This document shows positions 1 through 13,195 of a DNA stretch of 64,000 bases, piece after piece. Within the stretch, counting starts at the first letter, position 1. Every line of letters starts with the position of its first letter. Below the pieces are notes generated by a model that did no database searches, was not told where the DNA came from, and was given only the letters and a program-made list of their open reading frames with translations. The translations under genes were made by a program, and so were the position numbers. The stretch lies in assembly GCF_032854445.1 (NCBI RefSeq), contig NW_027018164.1, forward strand, positions 1 through 64,000, in the 5' to 3' direction. This stretch comes from Liolophura sinensis (Eukaryota > Mollusca > Polyplacophora > Chitonida > Chitonidae).

Positions 1-2749
1 CCCTTCGGTAGCCCAGACGACGTCAAATCTTTGGGCCAAGCCCATTTAACTCGCCCAGCAAATGTCTTACTTCTAAGTCGAAGACAAACTCAATGTCTTT
101 ATCTACATGTAGAAAAAACCACACCATTTGTATATAAAAAAAACACAAGGTACATGATACAGTCTGCTGTAAAAAGTACAATTGAACACTGACCCACATC
201 AATAAGGTGCCAAAAGATGCGCAATTGGGCCAGGCATCTCCAGCTGTTGAAAAATTGCAAATTTCCTTGGTTTCCATGTAGTAAGAGCCGTTGCTGGGCA
301 CGTGATCTTGACATCAATGATTATTCATTTGTGGCTACAGCCAAAAGTATTGGTCGGAGAGCAACGCGGTTTGCACCATTCGATTTCTCGTCAAAAAATA
401 CGTCGGATTAGCCTCTTACCAGCAGCATTGAACAGTTTTTCCACTTTTGGATTTTTGCCTGGCCTTTTTGCTAATTGAAATCGGATACATTAACTATGTA
501 CAATCGCGACTGGTCATTACTATATTCAACTTTTCATTATAAGTTATGTGCCCTTCGGTAGCCCAGACGACGTCAAATCTTTGGGCCAAGCCCATTTAAC
601 TCACCCAGCAGTTGTCTTACTTCTAAGTCGAAGACAAACTCAATGTCTTTATCTACATGTAGAAAAACCACACCATTTGTATATAAAAAAAACACAAGGT
701 ACTTGATACAGTCCGCTGTAAAAAGTACAATTGAACACTGACCCACATCAATAAGGTGCCAAAAGATGCGCAATTGGGCCAGGCATCTCCAGCTGTTGAA
801 AAATTGCAAATTTCCTTGGTTTCCATGGAGTAAGAGCCGTTGCTGGGCACGTGATCTTGACATCAATGATTATTCATTTGTGGCTACAGCCAAAAGTATT
901 GGTCGGAGAGCAACGCGGTTTGCACCATTCGATTTCTCGTCAAAAAATACGTCGGATTAGCCTCTTACCAGCAGCATTGGAACAGTTTTTCCACTTTTGG
1001 ATTTTTGCCTGGTCTTTTTGCTAATTGAAATCGGCTACATTAACTATGTACAATCGCGACTGGTCATTACTATATTCAACTTTTCATTATAAGTTATGTG
1101 CCCTTCGGTAGCCCAGACGACGTCAAATCTTTGGGCCAAGCCCATTCAACTCACCCAGCAGTTGTCTTACTTCTAAGTCGAAGACAAACTCAATGTCTTT
1201 ATCTACATGTAGAAAAACCACACCATATGTATATAAAAAAAACACAAGGTACATGATAAAGTCTGATGTAAAAAGTACAATTGAACACTGACCCACATCA
1301 ATAAGGTGCCAAAAGATGCGCAATTGGGCCAGGCATCTCCAGCTGTTGAAAAATTGCAAATTTCCTTGGTTTCCATGGAGTAAGAGCCGTTGCTGGGTAC
1401 GTGATCTTGACATCGATGATTATTCATTTGTGGCTACAGCCAAAAGTATTGGTCGGAGAGCAACGTGGTTTGCACCATTGGATTTCTCGTCAAAAAATAC
1501 GTCGGATTAGCCTCTTACCAGCAGCATTGGAACAGTTTTTTCCACTTTTGGATTTTTGCCTGGTATTTTTTCTAATTGAAATCGGCTACATTAACTATGT
1601 ACAATCGCGACTGGTCATTACTATATTCAACTTTTCATTATAAGTTATGTGCCCTTCGGTAGCCAGACGACGTCAAATCTTTGGGCCAAGCCCATTTAAC
1701 TCACCCAGCAAATGTCTTACTTCTAAGTCGAAGACAAACTCAATGTCTTTATCTACATGTAGAAAAACCACACCATTTGTATATAAAAAAAACACAAGGT
1801 ACTTGATACAGTCCGCTGTAAAAAGTACAATTGAACACTGACCCACATCAATAAGTGCCAAAAGATGCGCAATTGGGCCAGGCATCTCCAGCTGTTGAAA
1901 AATTGCAAATTTCCTTGGTTTCCATGGAGTAAGAGCCGTTGCTGGGCACGTGATCTTGACATCAATGATTATTCATTTGTGGCTACAGCCAAAAGTATTG
2001 GTCGGAGAGCAACGCGGTTTTGCACCATTCGATTTCTCGTCAAAAAATACGTCGGATTAGCCTCTTACCAGCAGCATTGGAACAGTTTTTCCACTTTTGG
2101 ATTTTTGCCTGGCCTTTTTGCTAATTGAAATCGGCTACATTAACTATGTACAATGGCGACTGGTCATTACTATATTCAACTTTTCATTATAAGTTATGTG
2201 CCCTTCGGTAGCCCAGACGACGTCAAATCTTTGGGCCAAGCCCATTTAACTCACCCAGCAAATGTCTTACTTCTAAGTCGAAGACAAACTCAATGTCTTT
2301 ATCTACATGTAGAAAAACCACACCATTTGTATATAAAAAAAACACAAGGTACTTGATACAGTCCGCTGTAAAAAGGACAATTGAACATTGACCCACATCA
2401 ATAAGGTGCCAAAAGATACGCAATTGGGCCAGGCATCTCCAGCTGTTGAAAAATTGCAAATTTCCTTGGTTTCCATGGAGTAAGAGCCGTTGCTGGGCAC
2501 GTGATCTTGACATCAATGATTATTCATTTGTGGCTACAGCCAAAAGTATTGGTCGGAGAGCAACGCGGTTTGCACCATTCGATTTCTCGTCAAAAATACG
2601 TCGGATTAGCCTCTTACCAGCAGCATTGGAACAGTTTTTCTACTTTTGGATTTTTGCCTGGTATTTTTTCTAATTGAAATCGGCTACATTAACTATGTAC
2701 AATCGCGACTGGTCATTACTATATTCAACTTTTCATTATAAGTTATGTG
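1..2749 (+). repeat. HOR block A, copy 1 (units 1-5)
   Basis: Order of types: unit 1 (CGCCC at pos 53, G278T, CGGATAC at 482-488); unit 2 (GTT at 61-63, common type); unit 3 (the most divergent type, see 1101-1651); unit 4 (GGCC at 461-464, ATGGCG at pos 503-508); unit 5 (T176G, C188T, G218A, C442T). The same five types recur in the same order 14,295 bp downstream at 14296-17045. This copy carries several private 1-bp indels that the downstream copy lacks. Confidence 0.85.
1101..1651 (+). repeat. Divergent marker monomer (unit 3; recurs as units 29 and 36)
   Basis: This unit has a linked set of variants that I see together only here and at 15396-15945 and 19245-19794: CATTCAAC near pos 43, CATATGTATAT near 124, GTCTGATG near 161, GGGTACGTG near 295 (destroys the CACGTG motif), CATCGATGAT near 311, C366T and C380G. 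All three copies follow a GTT-type common unit. It is the best single anchor for aligning segments of the left domain. Unit 3 has an extra T near 1540 that units 29 and 36 lack. Confidence 0.9.
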
Positions 2750-4397
2750 CCCTTCGGTAGCCCAGACGACGTCAAATCTTTGGGCCAAGCCCATTTAACT
2801 CACCCAGCAAATGTCTTACTTCTAAGTCGAAGACAAACTCAATGTCTTTATCTACATGTAGAAAAACCACACCATTTGTATATAAAAAAAACACAAGGTA
2901 CTTGATACAGTCCGCTGTAAAAAGTACAATTGAACACTGACCCACATCAATAAGGTGCCAAAAGATGCGCAATTGGGCCAGGCATCTCCAGCTGTTGAAA
3001 AATTGCAAATTTCCTTGGTTTCCATGGAGTAAGAGCCGTTGCTGGGCACGTGATCTTGACATCAATGATTATTCATTTGTGGCTACAGCCAAAAGTATTG
3101 GTCGGAGAGCAACGCGGTTTGCACCATTCGATTTCTCGTCAAAAAATACGTCGGATTAGCCTCTTACCAGCAGCATTGGAACAGTTTTTCCACTTTTGGA
3201 TTTTTGCCTGGTCTTTTTGCGAATTTAAATCGGCTACATTAACTATGTACAATGGCGACTGGTCATTACTATATTCAACTTTTCATTATAAGTTATGTGC
3301 CCTTCGGTAGCCCAGACGACGTCAAATCTTTGGGCCAAGCCCATTTAACTCACCCAGCAGTTGTCTTACTTCTAAGTCGAAGACAAACTCAATGTCTTTA
3401 TCTACATGTAGAAAAACCACACCATTTGTATATAAAAAAAACACAAGGTACATGATACAGTCTGCTGTAAAAAGTACAATTGAACACTGACCCACATCAA
3501 TAAGGTGCCAAAAGATGCGCAATTGGGCCAGGCATCTCCAGCTGTTGTTGAAAATTGCAAATTTCCTTGGTTCCATGGAGTAAGAGCCGTTGCTGGGCAC
3601 GTGATCTTGACATCATGATTATTCATTTGTGGCTACAGCCAAAAGTATTGGTCGGAGAGCAACGCGGTTTGCACCATTCGATTTCTCGTCAAAAAATACG
3701 TCGGATTAGCCTCTTACCAGCAGCATTGGAACAGTTTTTCCACTTTTGGATTTTTGCCTGGTAATTTTTCTAATTGAAATCGGCTACATTAACTATGTAC
3801 AATCGCGACTGGTCATTACTATATTCAACTTTTCATTATAAGTTATGTGCCCTTCGGTAGCCCAGACGACGTCAAATCTTTGGGCCAAGCCCATTTAACT
3901 CACCCAGCAAATGTCTTACTTCTAAGTCGAAGACAAACTCAATGTCTTTATCTACATGTAGAAAAACCACACCATTTGTATATAAAAAAACACAAGGTAC
4001 ATGATACAGTCTGCTGTAAAAAGTACAATTGAACACTGACCCACATCAATAAGGTGCCAAAAGATGCGCAATTGGGCCAGGCATCTCCAGCTGTTGAAAA
4101 ATTGCAAATTTCCTTGGTTTCCATGTAGTAAGAGCCGTTGCTGGGCACGTGATCTTGACATCAATGATTATTCATTTGTGGCTACAGCCAAAAGTATTGG
4201 TCGGAGAGCAACGCGGTTTGCACCATTCGATTTCTCGTCAAAAAATACGTCGGATTAGCCTCTTACCAGCAGCATTGGAACAGTTTTTCCACTTTTGGAT
4301 TTTTACCTGGTCTTTTTGCTAATTGAAATCGGCTACATTAACTATTACAATCGCGACTGGTCATTACTATATTCAACTTTTCATTATAAGTTATGTG
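1652..4397 (+). repeat. Units 4-8, left copy of a 5-unit segment
   Basis: Units 4, 5, 6 and 7 match units 13, 14, 15 and 16 type for type at a shift of about 4.95 kb. Shared marks: ATGGCG at pos 503 in units 4/13 and 6/15, the GGAC...CATTG...TACGC haplotype with C442T in 5/14, GCGAATTTAAA in 6/15, and GGTAATTTTTC in 7/16. Unit 8 shares G278T with unit 17, but its A7 tract resembles units 22 and 33 more closely. The copy here contains singleton indels (near 1661, 1855, 2018, 2592, 3547, 3572, 3614 and 4345) that are absent from 6599-9348. Confidence 0.8.
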
Positions 4398-6598
4398 CCC
4401 TTCGGTAGCCCAGACGACGTCAAATCTTCGGGCCAAGCCCATTTAACTCACCCAGCAAATGTCTTACTTCTAAGTCGAAGACAAACTCAATGTCTTTATC
4501 TACATGTAGAAAAACCACACCATTTGTATATAAAAAAAACACAAGGTACATGATACAGTCTGCTGTAAAAAGTACAATTGAACACTGACCCACATCAATA
4601 AGGTGCCAAAAGATGCGCAATTGGGCCAGGCATCTCCAGCTGTTGAAAAATTGCAAATTTCCTTGGTTTCCATGTAGTAAGAGCCGTTGCTGGGCACGTG
4701 ATCTTGACATCAATGATTATTCATTTGTGGCTACAGCCAAAAGTATTGGTCGGAGAGCAACGCGGTTTGCACCATTCGATTTCTCGTCAAAAAATACGTC
4801 GGATTAGCCTCTTACCAGCAGCATTGGAACAGTTTTTCCACTTTTGGATTTTTGCCTGGCCTTTTTGCTAATTGAAATCGGCTACATTAACTATGTACAA
4901 TCGCGACTGGTCATTACTATATTCAACTTTTCATTATAAGTTATGTGCCCTTCGGTAGCCCAGACGACGTCAAATCTTTGGGCCAAGCCCATTTAACTCA
5001 CCCAGCAAATGTCTTACTTCTAAGTCCAAGACAAACTCAATGTCTTTATCTACATGTAGAAAAACCACACCATTTGTATATAAAAAAAACACAAGGTACT
5101 TGATACAGTCCGCTGTAAAAAGTACAATTGAACATTGACCCACATCAATAAGGTGCCAAAAGATACGCAATTGGGCCAGGCATCTCCAGCTGTTGAAAAA
5201 TTGCAAATTTCCTTGGTTTCCATGGAGTAAGAGCCGTTGCTGGGCACGCGATCTTGGCATCAATGATTATTCATTTGTGGCTACAGCCAAAAGTATTGGT
5301 CGGAGAGCAACGCGGTTTGCACCATTCGATTTCTCGTCAAAAAATACGTCGGATTAGCCTCTTACCAGCAGCATTGGAACAGTTCTTCCACTTTTGGATT
5401 TTTACCTGGTCTTTTTGCTAATTGAAATCGGCTACATTAACTATGTACAATCGCGACTGGTCATTACTATATTCAACTTTTCATTATAAGTTATGTGCCC
5501 TTCGGTAGCCCAGACGACGTCAAATCTTTGGGCCAAGCCCATTTAACTCACCCAGCAAATGTCTTACTTCTAAGTCGAAGACAAACTCAATGTCTTTATC
5601 TACATGTAGAAAAACCACACCATTTGTATATAAAAAAAAACACAAGGTACATGATAAAGTCTGCTGTAAAAAGTACAATTGAACACTGACCCACATCAAT
5701 AAGGTGCCAAAAGATGCGCAATTGGGCCAGGCATCTCCAGCTGTTGAAAAATTGCAAATTTCCTTGGTTTCCATGGAGTAAGAGCCGTTGCTGGGCACGT
5801 GATCTTGACATCAATGATTATTCATTTGTGGCTACAGCCAAAAGTATTGGTCGGAGAGCAACGCGGTTTGCACCATTCGATTTCTCGTCAAAAAATACGT
5901 CGGATTAGCCTCTTACCAGCAGCATTGGAACAGTTTTTCCACTTTTGGATTTTTGCCTGGTATTTTTTCTAATTGAAATCGGCTACATTAACTATGTACA
6001 ATCGCGACTGGTCATTACTATATTCAACTTTTCATTATAAGTTATGTGCCCTTCGGTAGCCCAGACGACGTCAAATCTTTGGGCCAAGCCCATTTAACTC
6101 GCCCAGCAAATGTCTTACTTCTAAGTCGAAGACAAACTCAATGTCTTTATCTACATGTAGAAAAACCACACCATTTGTATATAAAAAAAACACAAGGTAC
6201 ATGATACAGTCTGCTGTAAAAAGTACAATTGAACACTGACCCACATCAATAAGGTGCCAAAAGATGCGCAATTGGGCCAGGCATCTCCAGCTGTTGAAAA
6301 ATTGCAAATTTCCTTGGTTTCCATGTAGTAAGAGCCGTTGCTGGGCACGTGATCTTGACATCAATGATTATTCATTTGTGGCTACAGCCAAAAGTATTGG
6401 TCGGAGAGCAACGCGGTTTGCACCATTGGATTTCTCGTCAAAAAATACGTCGGATTAGCCTCTTACCAGCAGCATTGGAACAGTTTTTCCACTTTTGGAT
6501 TTTTGCCTGGTATTTTTTCTAATTGAAATCGGCTACATTAACTATGTACAATCGCGACTGGTCATTACTATATTCAACTTTTCATTATAAGTTATGTG
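4398..6598 (+). repeat. Units 9-12, no clear HOR partner as a block
   Basis: Four monomers of mixed type. Unit 9 resembles unit 17 (G278T, GGCC at 461) with a private CTTCGGG near 4427. Unit 10 mixes T at pos 176, T at 188 and A at 218, and has private CACGCGATC near 5247. Unit 11 has an A9 tract and the 153A/159A type. Unit 12 has CGCCC at pos 53 and G278T like units 1 and 27, but C380G and GGTATTTTTTC. I found no block elsewhere with this order. Confidence 0.75.
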
Positions 6599-9348
6599 CC
6601 CTTCGGTAGCCCAGACGACGTCAAATCTTTGGGCCAAGCCCATTTAACTCACCCAGCAAATGTCTTACTTCTAAGTCGAAGACAAACTCAATGTCTTTAT
6701 CTACATGTAGAAAAACCACACCATTTGTATATAAAAAAAACACAAGGTACTTGATACAGTCCGCTGTAAAAAGTACAATTGAACACTGACCCACATCAAT
6801 AAGGTGCCAAAAGATGCGCAATTGGGCCAGGCATCTCCAGCTGTTGAAAAATTGCAAATTTCCTTGGTTTCCATGGAGTAAGAGCCGTTGCTGGGCACGT
6901 GATCTTGACATCAATGATTATTCATTTGTGGCTACAGCCAAAAGTATTGGTCGGAGAGCAACGCGGTTTGCACCATTCGATTTCTCGTCAAAAAATACGT
7001 CGGATTAGCCTCTTACCAGCAGCATTGGAACAGTTTTTCCACTTTTGGATTTTTGCCTGGCCTTTTTGCTAATTGAAATCGGCTACATTAACTATGTACA
7101 ATGGCGACTGGTCATTACTATATTCAACTTTTCATTATAAGTTATGTGCCCTTCGGTAGCCCAGACGACGTCAAATCTTTGGGCCAAGCCCATTTAACTC
7201 ACCCAGCAAATGTCTTACTTCTAAGTCGAAGACAAACTCAATGTCTTTATCTACATGTAGAAAAACCACACCATTTGTATATAAAAAAAACACAAGGTAC
7301 TTGATACAGTCCGCTGTAAAAAGGACAATTGAACATTGACCCACATCAATAAGGTGCCAAAAGATACGCAATTGGGCCAGGCATCTCCAGCTGTTGAAAA
7401 ATTGCAAATTTCCTTGGTTTCCATGGAGTAAGAGCCGTTGCTGGGCACGTGATCTTGACATCAATGATTATTCATTTGTGGCTACAGCCAAAAGTATTGG
7501 TCGGAGAGCAACGCGGTTTGCACCATTCGATTTCTCGTCAAAAAATACGTCGGATTAGCCTCTTACCAGCAGCATTGGAACAGTTTTTCTACTTTTGGAT
7601 TTTTGCCTGGTATTTTTTCTAATTGAAATCGGCTACATTAACTATGTACAATCGCGACTGGTCATTACTATATTCAACTTTTCATTATAAGTTATGTGCC
7701 CTTCGGTAGCCCAGACGACGTCAAATCTTTGGGCCAAGCCCATTTAACTCACCCAGCAAATGTCTTACTTCTAAGTCGAAGACAAACTCAATGTCTTTAT
7801 CTACATGTAGAAAAACCACACCATTTGTATATAAAAAAAACACAAGGTACTTGATACAGTCCGCTGTAAAAAGTACAATTGAACACTGACCCACATCAAT
7901 AAGGTGCCAAAAGATGCGCAATTGGGCCAGGCATCTCCAGCTGTTGAAAAATTGCAAATTTCCTTGGTTTCCATGGAGTAAGAGCCGTTGCTGGGCACGT
8001 GATCTTGACATCAATGATTATTCATTTGTGGCTACAGCCAAAAGTATTGGTCGGAGAGCAACGCGGTTTGCACCATTCGATTTCTCGTCAAAAAATACGT
8101 CGGATTAGCCTCTTACCAGCAGCATTGGAACAGTTTTTCCACTTTTGGATTTTTGCCTGGTCTTTTTGCGAATTTAAATCGGCTACATTAACTATGTACA
8201 ATGGCGACTGGTCATTACTATATTCAACTTTTCATTATAAGTTATGTGCCCTTCGGTAGCCCAGACGACGTCAAATCTTTGGGCCAAGCCCATTTAACTC
8301 ACCCAGCAGTTGTCTTACTTCTAAGTCGAAGACAAACTCAATGTCTTTATCTACATGTAGAAAAACCACACCATTTGTATATAAAAAAAACACAAGGTAC
8401 ATGATACAGTCTGCTGTAAAAAGTACAATTGAACACTGACCCACATCAATAAGGTGCCAAAAGATGCGCAATTGGGCCAGGCATCTCCAGCTGTTGAAAA
8501 ATTGCAAATTTCCTTGGTTTCCATGGAGTAAGAGCCGTTGCTGGGCACGTGATCTTGACATCAATGATTATTCATTTGTGGCTACAGCCAAAAGTATTGG
8601 TCGGAGAGCAACGCGGTTTGCACCATTCGATTTCTCGTCAAAAAATACGTCGGATTAGCCTCTTACCAGCAGCATTGGAACAGTTTTTCCACTTTTGGAT
8701 TTTTGCCTGGTAATTTTTCTAATTGAAATCGGCTACATTAACTATGTACAATCGCGACTGGTCATTACTATATTCAACTTTTCATTATAAGTTATGTGCC
8801 CTTCGGTAGCCCAGACGACGTCAAATCTTTGGGCCAAGCCCATTTAACTCACCCAGCAAATGTCTTACTTCTAAGTCGAAGACAAACTCAATGTCTTTAT
8901 CTACATGTAGAAAAACCACACCATTTGTATATAAAAAAAACACAAGGTACATGATACAGTCTGCTGTAAAAAGTACAATTGAACACTGACCCACATCAAT
9001 AAGGTGCCAAAAGATGCGCAATTGGGCCAGGCATCTCCAGCTGTTGAAAAATTGCAAATTTCCTTGGTTTCCATGTAGTAAGAGCCGTTGCTGGGCACGT
9101 GATCTTGACATCAATGATTATTCATTTGTGGCTACAGCCAAAAGTATTGGTCGGAGAGCAACGCGGTTTGCACCATTCGATTTCTCGTCAAAAAATACGT
9201 CGGATTAGCCTCTTACCAGCAGCATTGGAACAGTTTTTCCACTTTTGGATTTTTGCCTGGCCTTTTTGCTAATTGAAATCGGCTACATTAACTATGTACA
9301 ATCGCGACTGGTCATTACTATATTCAACTTTTCATTATAAGTTATGTG
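6599..9348 (+). repeat. Units 13-17, right copy of the units 4-8 segment
   Basis: This is the clean counterpart of 1652-4397. Unit 13 has GGCC at 461 and ATGGCG at 503; unit 14 the GGAC/CATTG/TACGC haplotype with C442T; unit 15 GCGAATTTAAA and ATGGCG; unit 16 GTT at 61 with GGTAATTTTTC; unit 17 G278T. Every unit is exactly 550 bp. Units 15-17 also open the 5-unit cassette at 7699-10447, so this block overlaps two duplication histories. Confidence 0.85.
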
Positions 9349-10447
9349 CCCTTCGGTAGCCCAGACGACGTCAAATCTTTGGGCCAAGCCCATTTAACTC
9401 ACCCAGCAATCGTCTTACTTCTAAGTCGAAGACAAACTCAATGTCTTTATCTACATGTAGAAAAACCACACCATTTGTATTTAAAAAAACACAAGGTACA
9501 TGATACAGTCTGCTGTAAAAAGTACAATTGAACACTGACCCACATCAATAAGGTGCCAAAAGATGCGCAATTGGGCCAGGCATCTCCAGCTGTTGAAAAA
9601 TTGCAAATTTCCTTGGTTTCCATGTAGTAAGAGCCGTTGCTGGGCACGTGATCTTGACATCAATGATTATTCATTTGTGGCTACAGCCAAAAGTATTGGT
9701 CGGAGAGCAACGCGGTTTGCACCATTCGATTTCTCGTCAAAAAATACGTCGGATTAGCCTCTTACCAGCAGCATTGGAACAGTTTTTCCACTTTTGGATT
9801 TTTGCCTGGTATTTTTGCTAATTGAAATCGGATACATTAACTATGTACAATCGCGACTGGTCATTACTATATTCAACTTTTCATTATAAGTTATGTGCCC
9901 TTCGGTAGCCCAGACGACGTCAAATCTTTGGGCCAAGCCCATTTAACTCACCCAGCAGTTGTCTTACTTCTAAGTCGAAGACAAACTCAATGTCTTTATC
10001 TACATGTAGAAAAACCACACCATTTGTATATAAAAAAAACACAAGGTACTTGATACAGTCCGCTGTAAAAAGTACAATTGAACACTGACCCACATCAATA
10101 AGGTGCCAAAAGATGCGCAATTGGGCCAGGCATCTCCAGCTGTTGAAAAATTGCAAATTTCCTTGGTTTCCATGGAGTAAGAGCCGTTGCTGGGCACGTG
10201 ATCTTGACATCAATGATTATTCATTTGTGGCTACAGCCAAAAGTATTGGTCGGAGAGCAACGCGGTTTGCACCATTCGATTTCTCGTCAAAAAATACGTC
10301 GGATTAGCCTCTTACCAGCAGCATTGGAACAGTTCTTCCACTTTTGGATTTTTGCCTGGTTTTTTTGCTAATTGAAATCGGCTACATTAACTATGTACAA
10401 TCGCGACTGGTCATTACTATATTCAACTTTTCATTATAAGTTATGTG
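7699..10447 (+). repeat. 5-unit HOR cassette B, copy 1 (units 15-19)
   Basis: Ordered types: (1) GCGAATTTAAA near pos 470 with ATGGCG; (2) GTT at 61 with 153A/164T and GGTAATTTTTC; (3) AAT at 61 with G278T; (4) ATC at 61, G278T and GTATTTAAAAAAAC (interrupts the TATATA stretch); (5) GTT at 61 with TTCTTCC near pos 438 and a T8 run near 10361. The following unit starts with CAGAAGACG instead of CAGACGACG. All of this recurs in the next 2.75 kb. Confidence 0.9.
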
Positions 10448-13195
10448 CCCTTCGGTAGCCCAGAAGACGTCAAATCTTTGGGCCAAGCCCATTTAACTCA
10501 CCCAGCAAATGTCTTACTTCTAAGTCGAAGACAAACTCAATGTCTTTATCTACATGTAGAAAAACCACACCATTTGTATATAAAAAAAACACAAGGTACT
10601 TGATACAGTCCGCTGTAAAAAGTACAATTGAACACTGACCCACATCAATAAGGTGCCAAAAGATGCGCAATTGGGCCAGGCATCTCCAGCTGTTGAAAAA
10701 TTGCAAATTTCCTTGGTTTCCATGGAGTAAGAGCCGTTGCTGGGCACGTGATCTTGACATCAATGATTATTCATTTGTGGCTACAGCCAAAAGTATTGGT
10801 CGGAGAGCAACGCGGTTTGCACCATTCGATTTCTCGTCAAAAAATACGTCGGATTAGCCTCTTACCAGCAGCATTGGAACAGTTTTTCCACTTTTGGATT
10901 TTTGCCTGGTCTTTTTGCGAATTTAAATCGGCTACATTAACTATGTACAATGGCGACTGGTCATTACTATATTCAACTTTTCATTATAAGTTATGTGCCC
11001 TTCGGTAGCCCAGACGACGTCAAATCTTTGGGCCAAGCCCATTTAACTCACCCAGCAGTTGTCTTACTTCTAAGTCGAAGACAAACTCAATGTCTTTATC
11101 TACATGTAGAAAAACCACACCATTTGTATATAAAAAAAACACAAGGTACATGATACAGTCTGCTGTAAAAAGTACAATTGAACACTGACCCACATCAATA
11201 AGGTGCCAAAAGATGCGCAATTGGGCCAGGCATCTCCAGCTGTTGAAAAATTGCAAATTTCCTTGGTTTCCATGGAGTAAGAGCCGTTGCTGGGCACGTG
11301 ATCTTGACATCAATGATTATTCATTTGTGGCTACAGCCAAAAGTATTGGTCGGAGAGCAACGCGGTTTGCACCATTCGATTTCTCGTCAAAAAATACGTC
11401 GGATTAGCCTCTTACCAGCAGCATTGGAACAGTTTTTCTACTTTTGGATTTTTGCCTGGTAATTTTTCTAATTGAAATCGGCTACATTAACTATGTACAA
11501 TCGCGACTGGTCATTACTATATTCAACTTTTCATTATAAGTTATGTGCCCTTCGGTAGCCCAGACGACGTCAAATCTTTGGGCCAAGCCCATTTAACTCA
11601 CCCAGCAAATGTCTTACTTCTAAGTCGAAGACAAACTCAATGTCTTTATCTACATGTAGAAAAACCACACCATTTGTATATAAAAAAACACAAGGTACAT
11701 GATACAGTCTGCTGTAAAAAGTACAATTGAACACTGACCCACATCAATAAGGTGCCAAAAGATGCGCAATTGGGCCAGGCATCTCCAGCTGTTGAAAAAT
11801 TGCAAATTTCCTTGGTTTCCATGTAGTAAGAGCCGTTGCTGGGCACGTGATCTTGACATCAATGATTATTCATTTGTGGCTACAGCCAAAAGTATTGGTC
11901 GGAGAGCAACGCGGTTTGCACCATTCGATTTCTCGTCAAAAAATACGTCGGATTAGCCTCTTACCAGCAGCATTGGAACAGTTTTTCCACTTTTGGATTT
12001 TTGCCTGGCCTTTTTGCTAATTGAAATCGGCTACATTAACTATGTACAATCGCGACTGGTCATTACTATATTCAACTTTTCATTATAAGTTATGTGCCCT
12101 TCGGTAGCCCAGACGACGTCAAATCTTTGGGCCAAGCCCATTTAACTCACCCAGCAATCGTCTTACTTCTAAGTCGAAGACAAACTCAATGTCTTTATCT
12201 ACATGTAGAAAAACCACACCATTTGTATTTAAAAAAACACAAGGTACATGATACAGTCTGCTGTAAAAAGTACAATTGAACACTGACCCACATCAATAAG
12301 GTGCCAAAAGATGCGCAATTGGGCCAGGCATCTCCAGCTGTTGAAAAATTGCAAATTTTCTTGGTTTCCATGTAGTAAGAGCCGTTGCTGGGCACGTGAT
12401 CTTGACATCAATGATTATTCATTTGTGGCTACAGCCAAAAGTATTGGTCGGAGAGCAACGCGGTTTGCACCATTCGATTTCTCGTCAAAAAATACGTCGG
12501 ATTAGCCTCTTACCAGCAGCATTGGAACAGTTTTTCCACTTTTGGATTTTTGCCTGGTATTTTTGCTAATTGAAATCGGATACATTAACTATGTACAATC
12601 GCGACTGGTCATTACTATATTCAACTTTTCATTATAAGTTATGTGCCCTTCGGTAGCCCAGACGACGTCAAATCTTTGGGCCAAGCCCATTTAACTCACC
12701 CAGCAGTTGTCTTACTTCTAAGTCGAAGACAAACTCAATGTCTTTATCTACATGTAGAAAAACCACACCATTTGTATATAAAAAAAACACAAGGTACTTG
12801 ATACAGTCCGCTGTAAAAAGTACAATTGAACACTGACCCACATCAATAAGGTGCCAAAAGATGCGCAATTGGGCCAGGCATCTCCAGCTGTTGAAAAATT
12901 GCAAATTTCCTTGGTTTCCATGGAGTAAGAGCCGTTGCTGGGCACGTGATCTTGACATCAATGATTATTCATTTGTGGCTACAGCCAAAAGTATTGGTCG
13001 GAGAGCAACGCGGTTTGCACCATTCGATTTCTCGTCAAAAAATACGTCGGATTAGCCTCTTACCAGCAGCATTGGAACAGTTCTTCCACTTTTGGATTTT
13101 TGCCTGGTTTTTTTGCTAATTGAAATCGGCTACATTAACTATGTACAATCGCGACTGGTCATTACTATATTCAACTTTTCATTATAAGTTATGTG
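10448..13195 (+). repeat. 5-unit HOR cassette B, copy 2 (units 20-24)
   Basis: A tandem duplicate of 7699-10447. It includes the rare TTCTTCC plus T8 in its last unit and the CAGAAGACG start, which appears at the head of both unit 20 and unit 25. Differences are few: the third unit has A7 rather than A8, the second has C442T, and unit 23 has AATTTTCTTGG near 12355. The duplication therefore looks recent. Confidence 0.9.

Noticed and set aside
4420-4713. Recurrent minus-strand 97-codon open frame in most monomers
   Set aside because: It is present because the repeat is conserved. A 65-codon minus-strand frame and a 64-codon plus-strand frame overlap the same stretch in other phases, A7/A9/A13 variants shift it, and variants (for example at pos 61-63 and 69) change residues freely. 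No domain or start context is recognisable.
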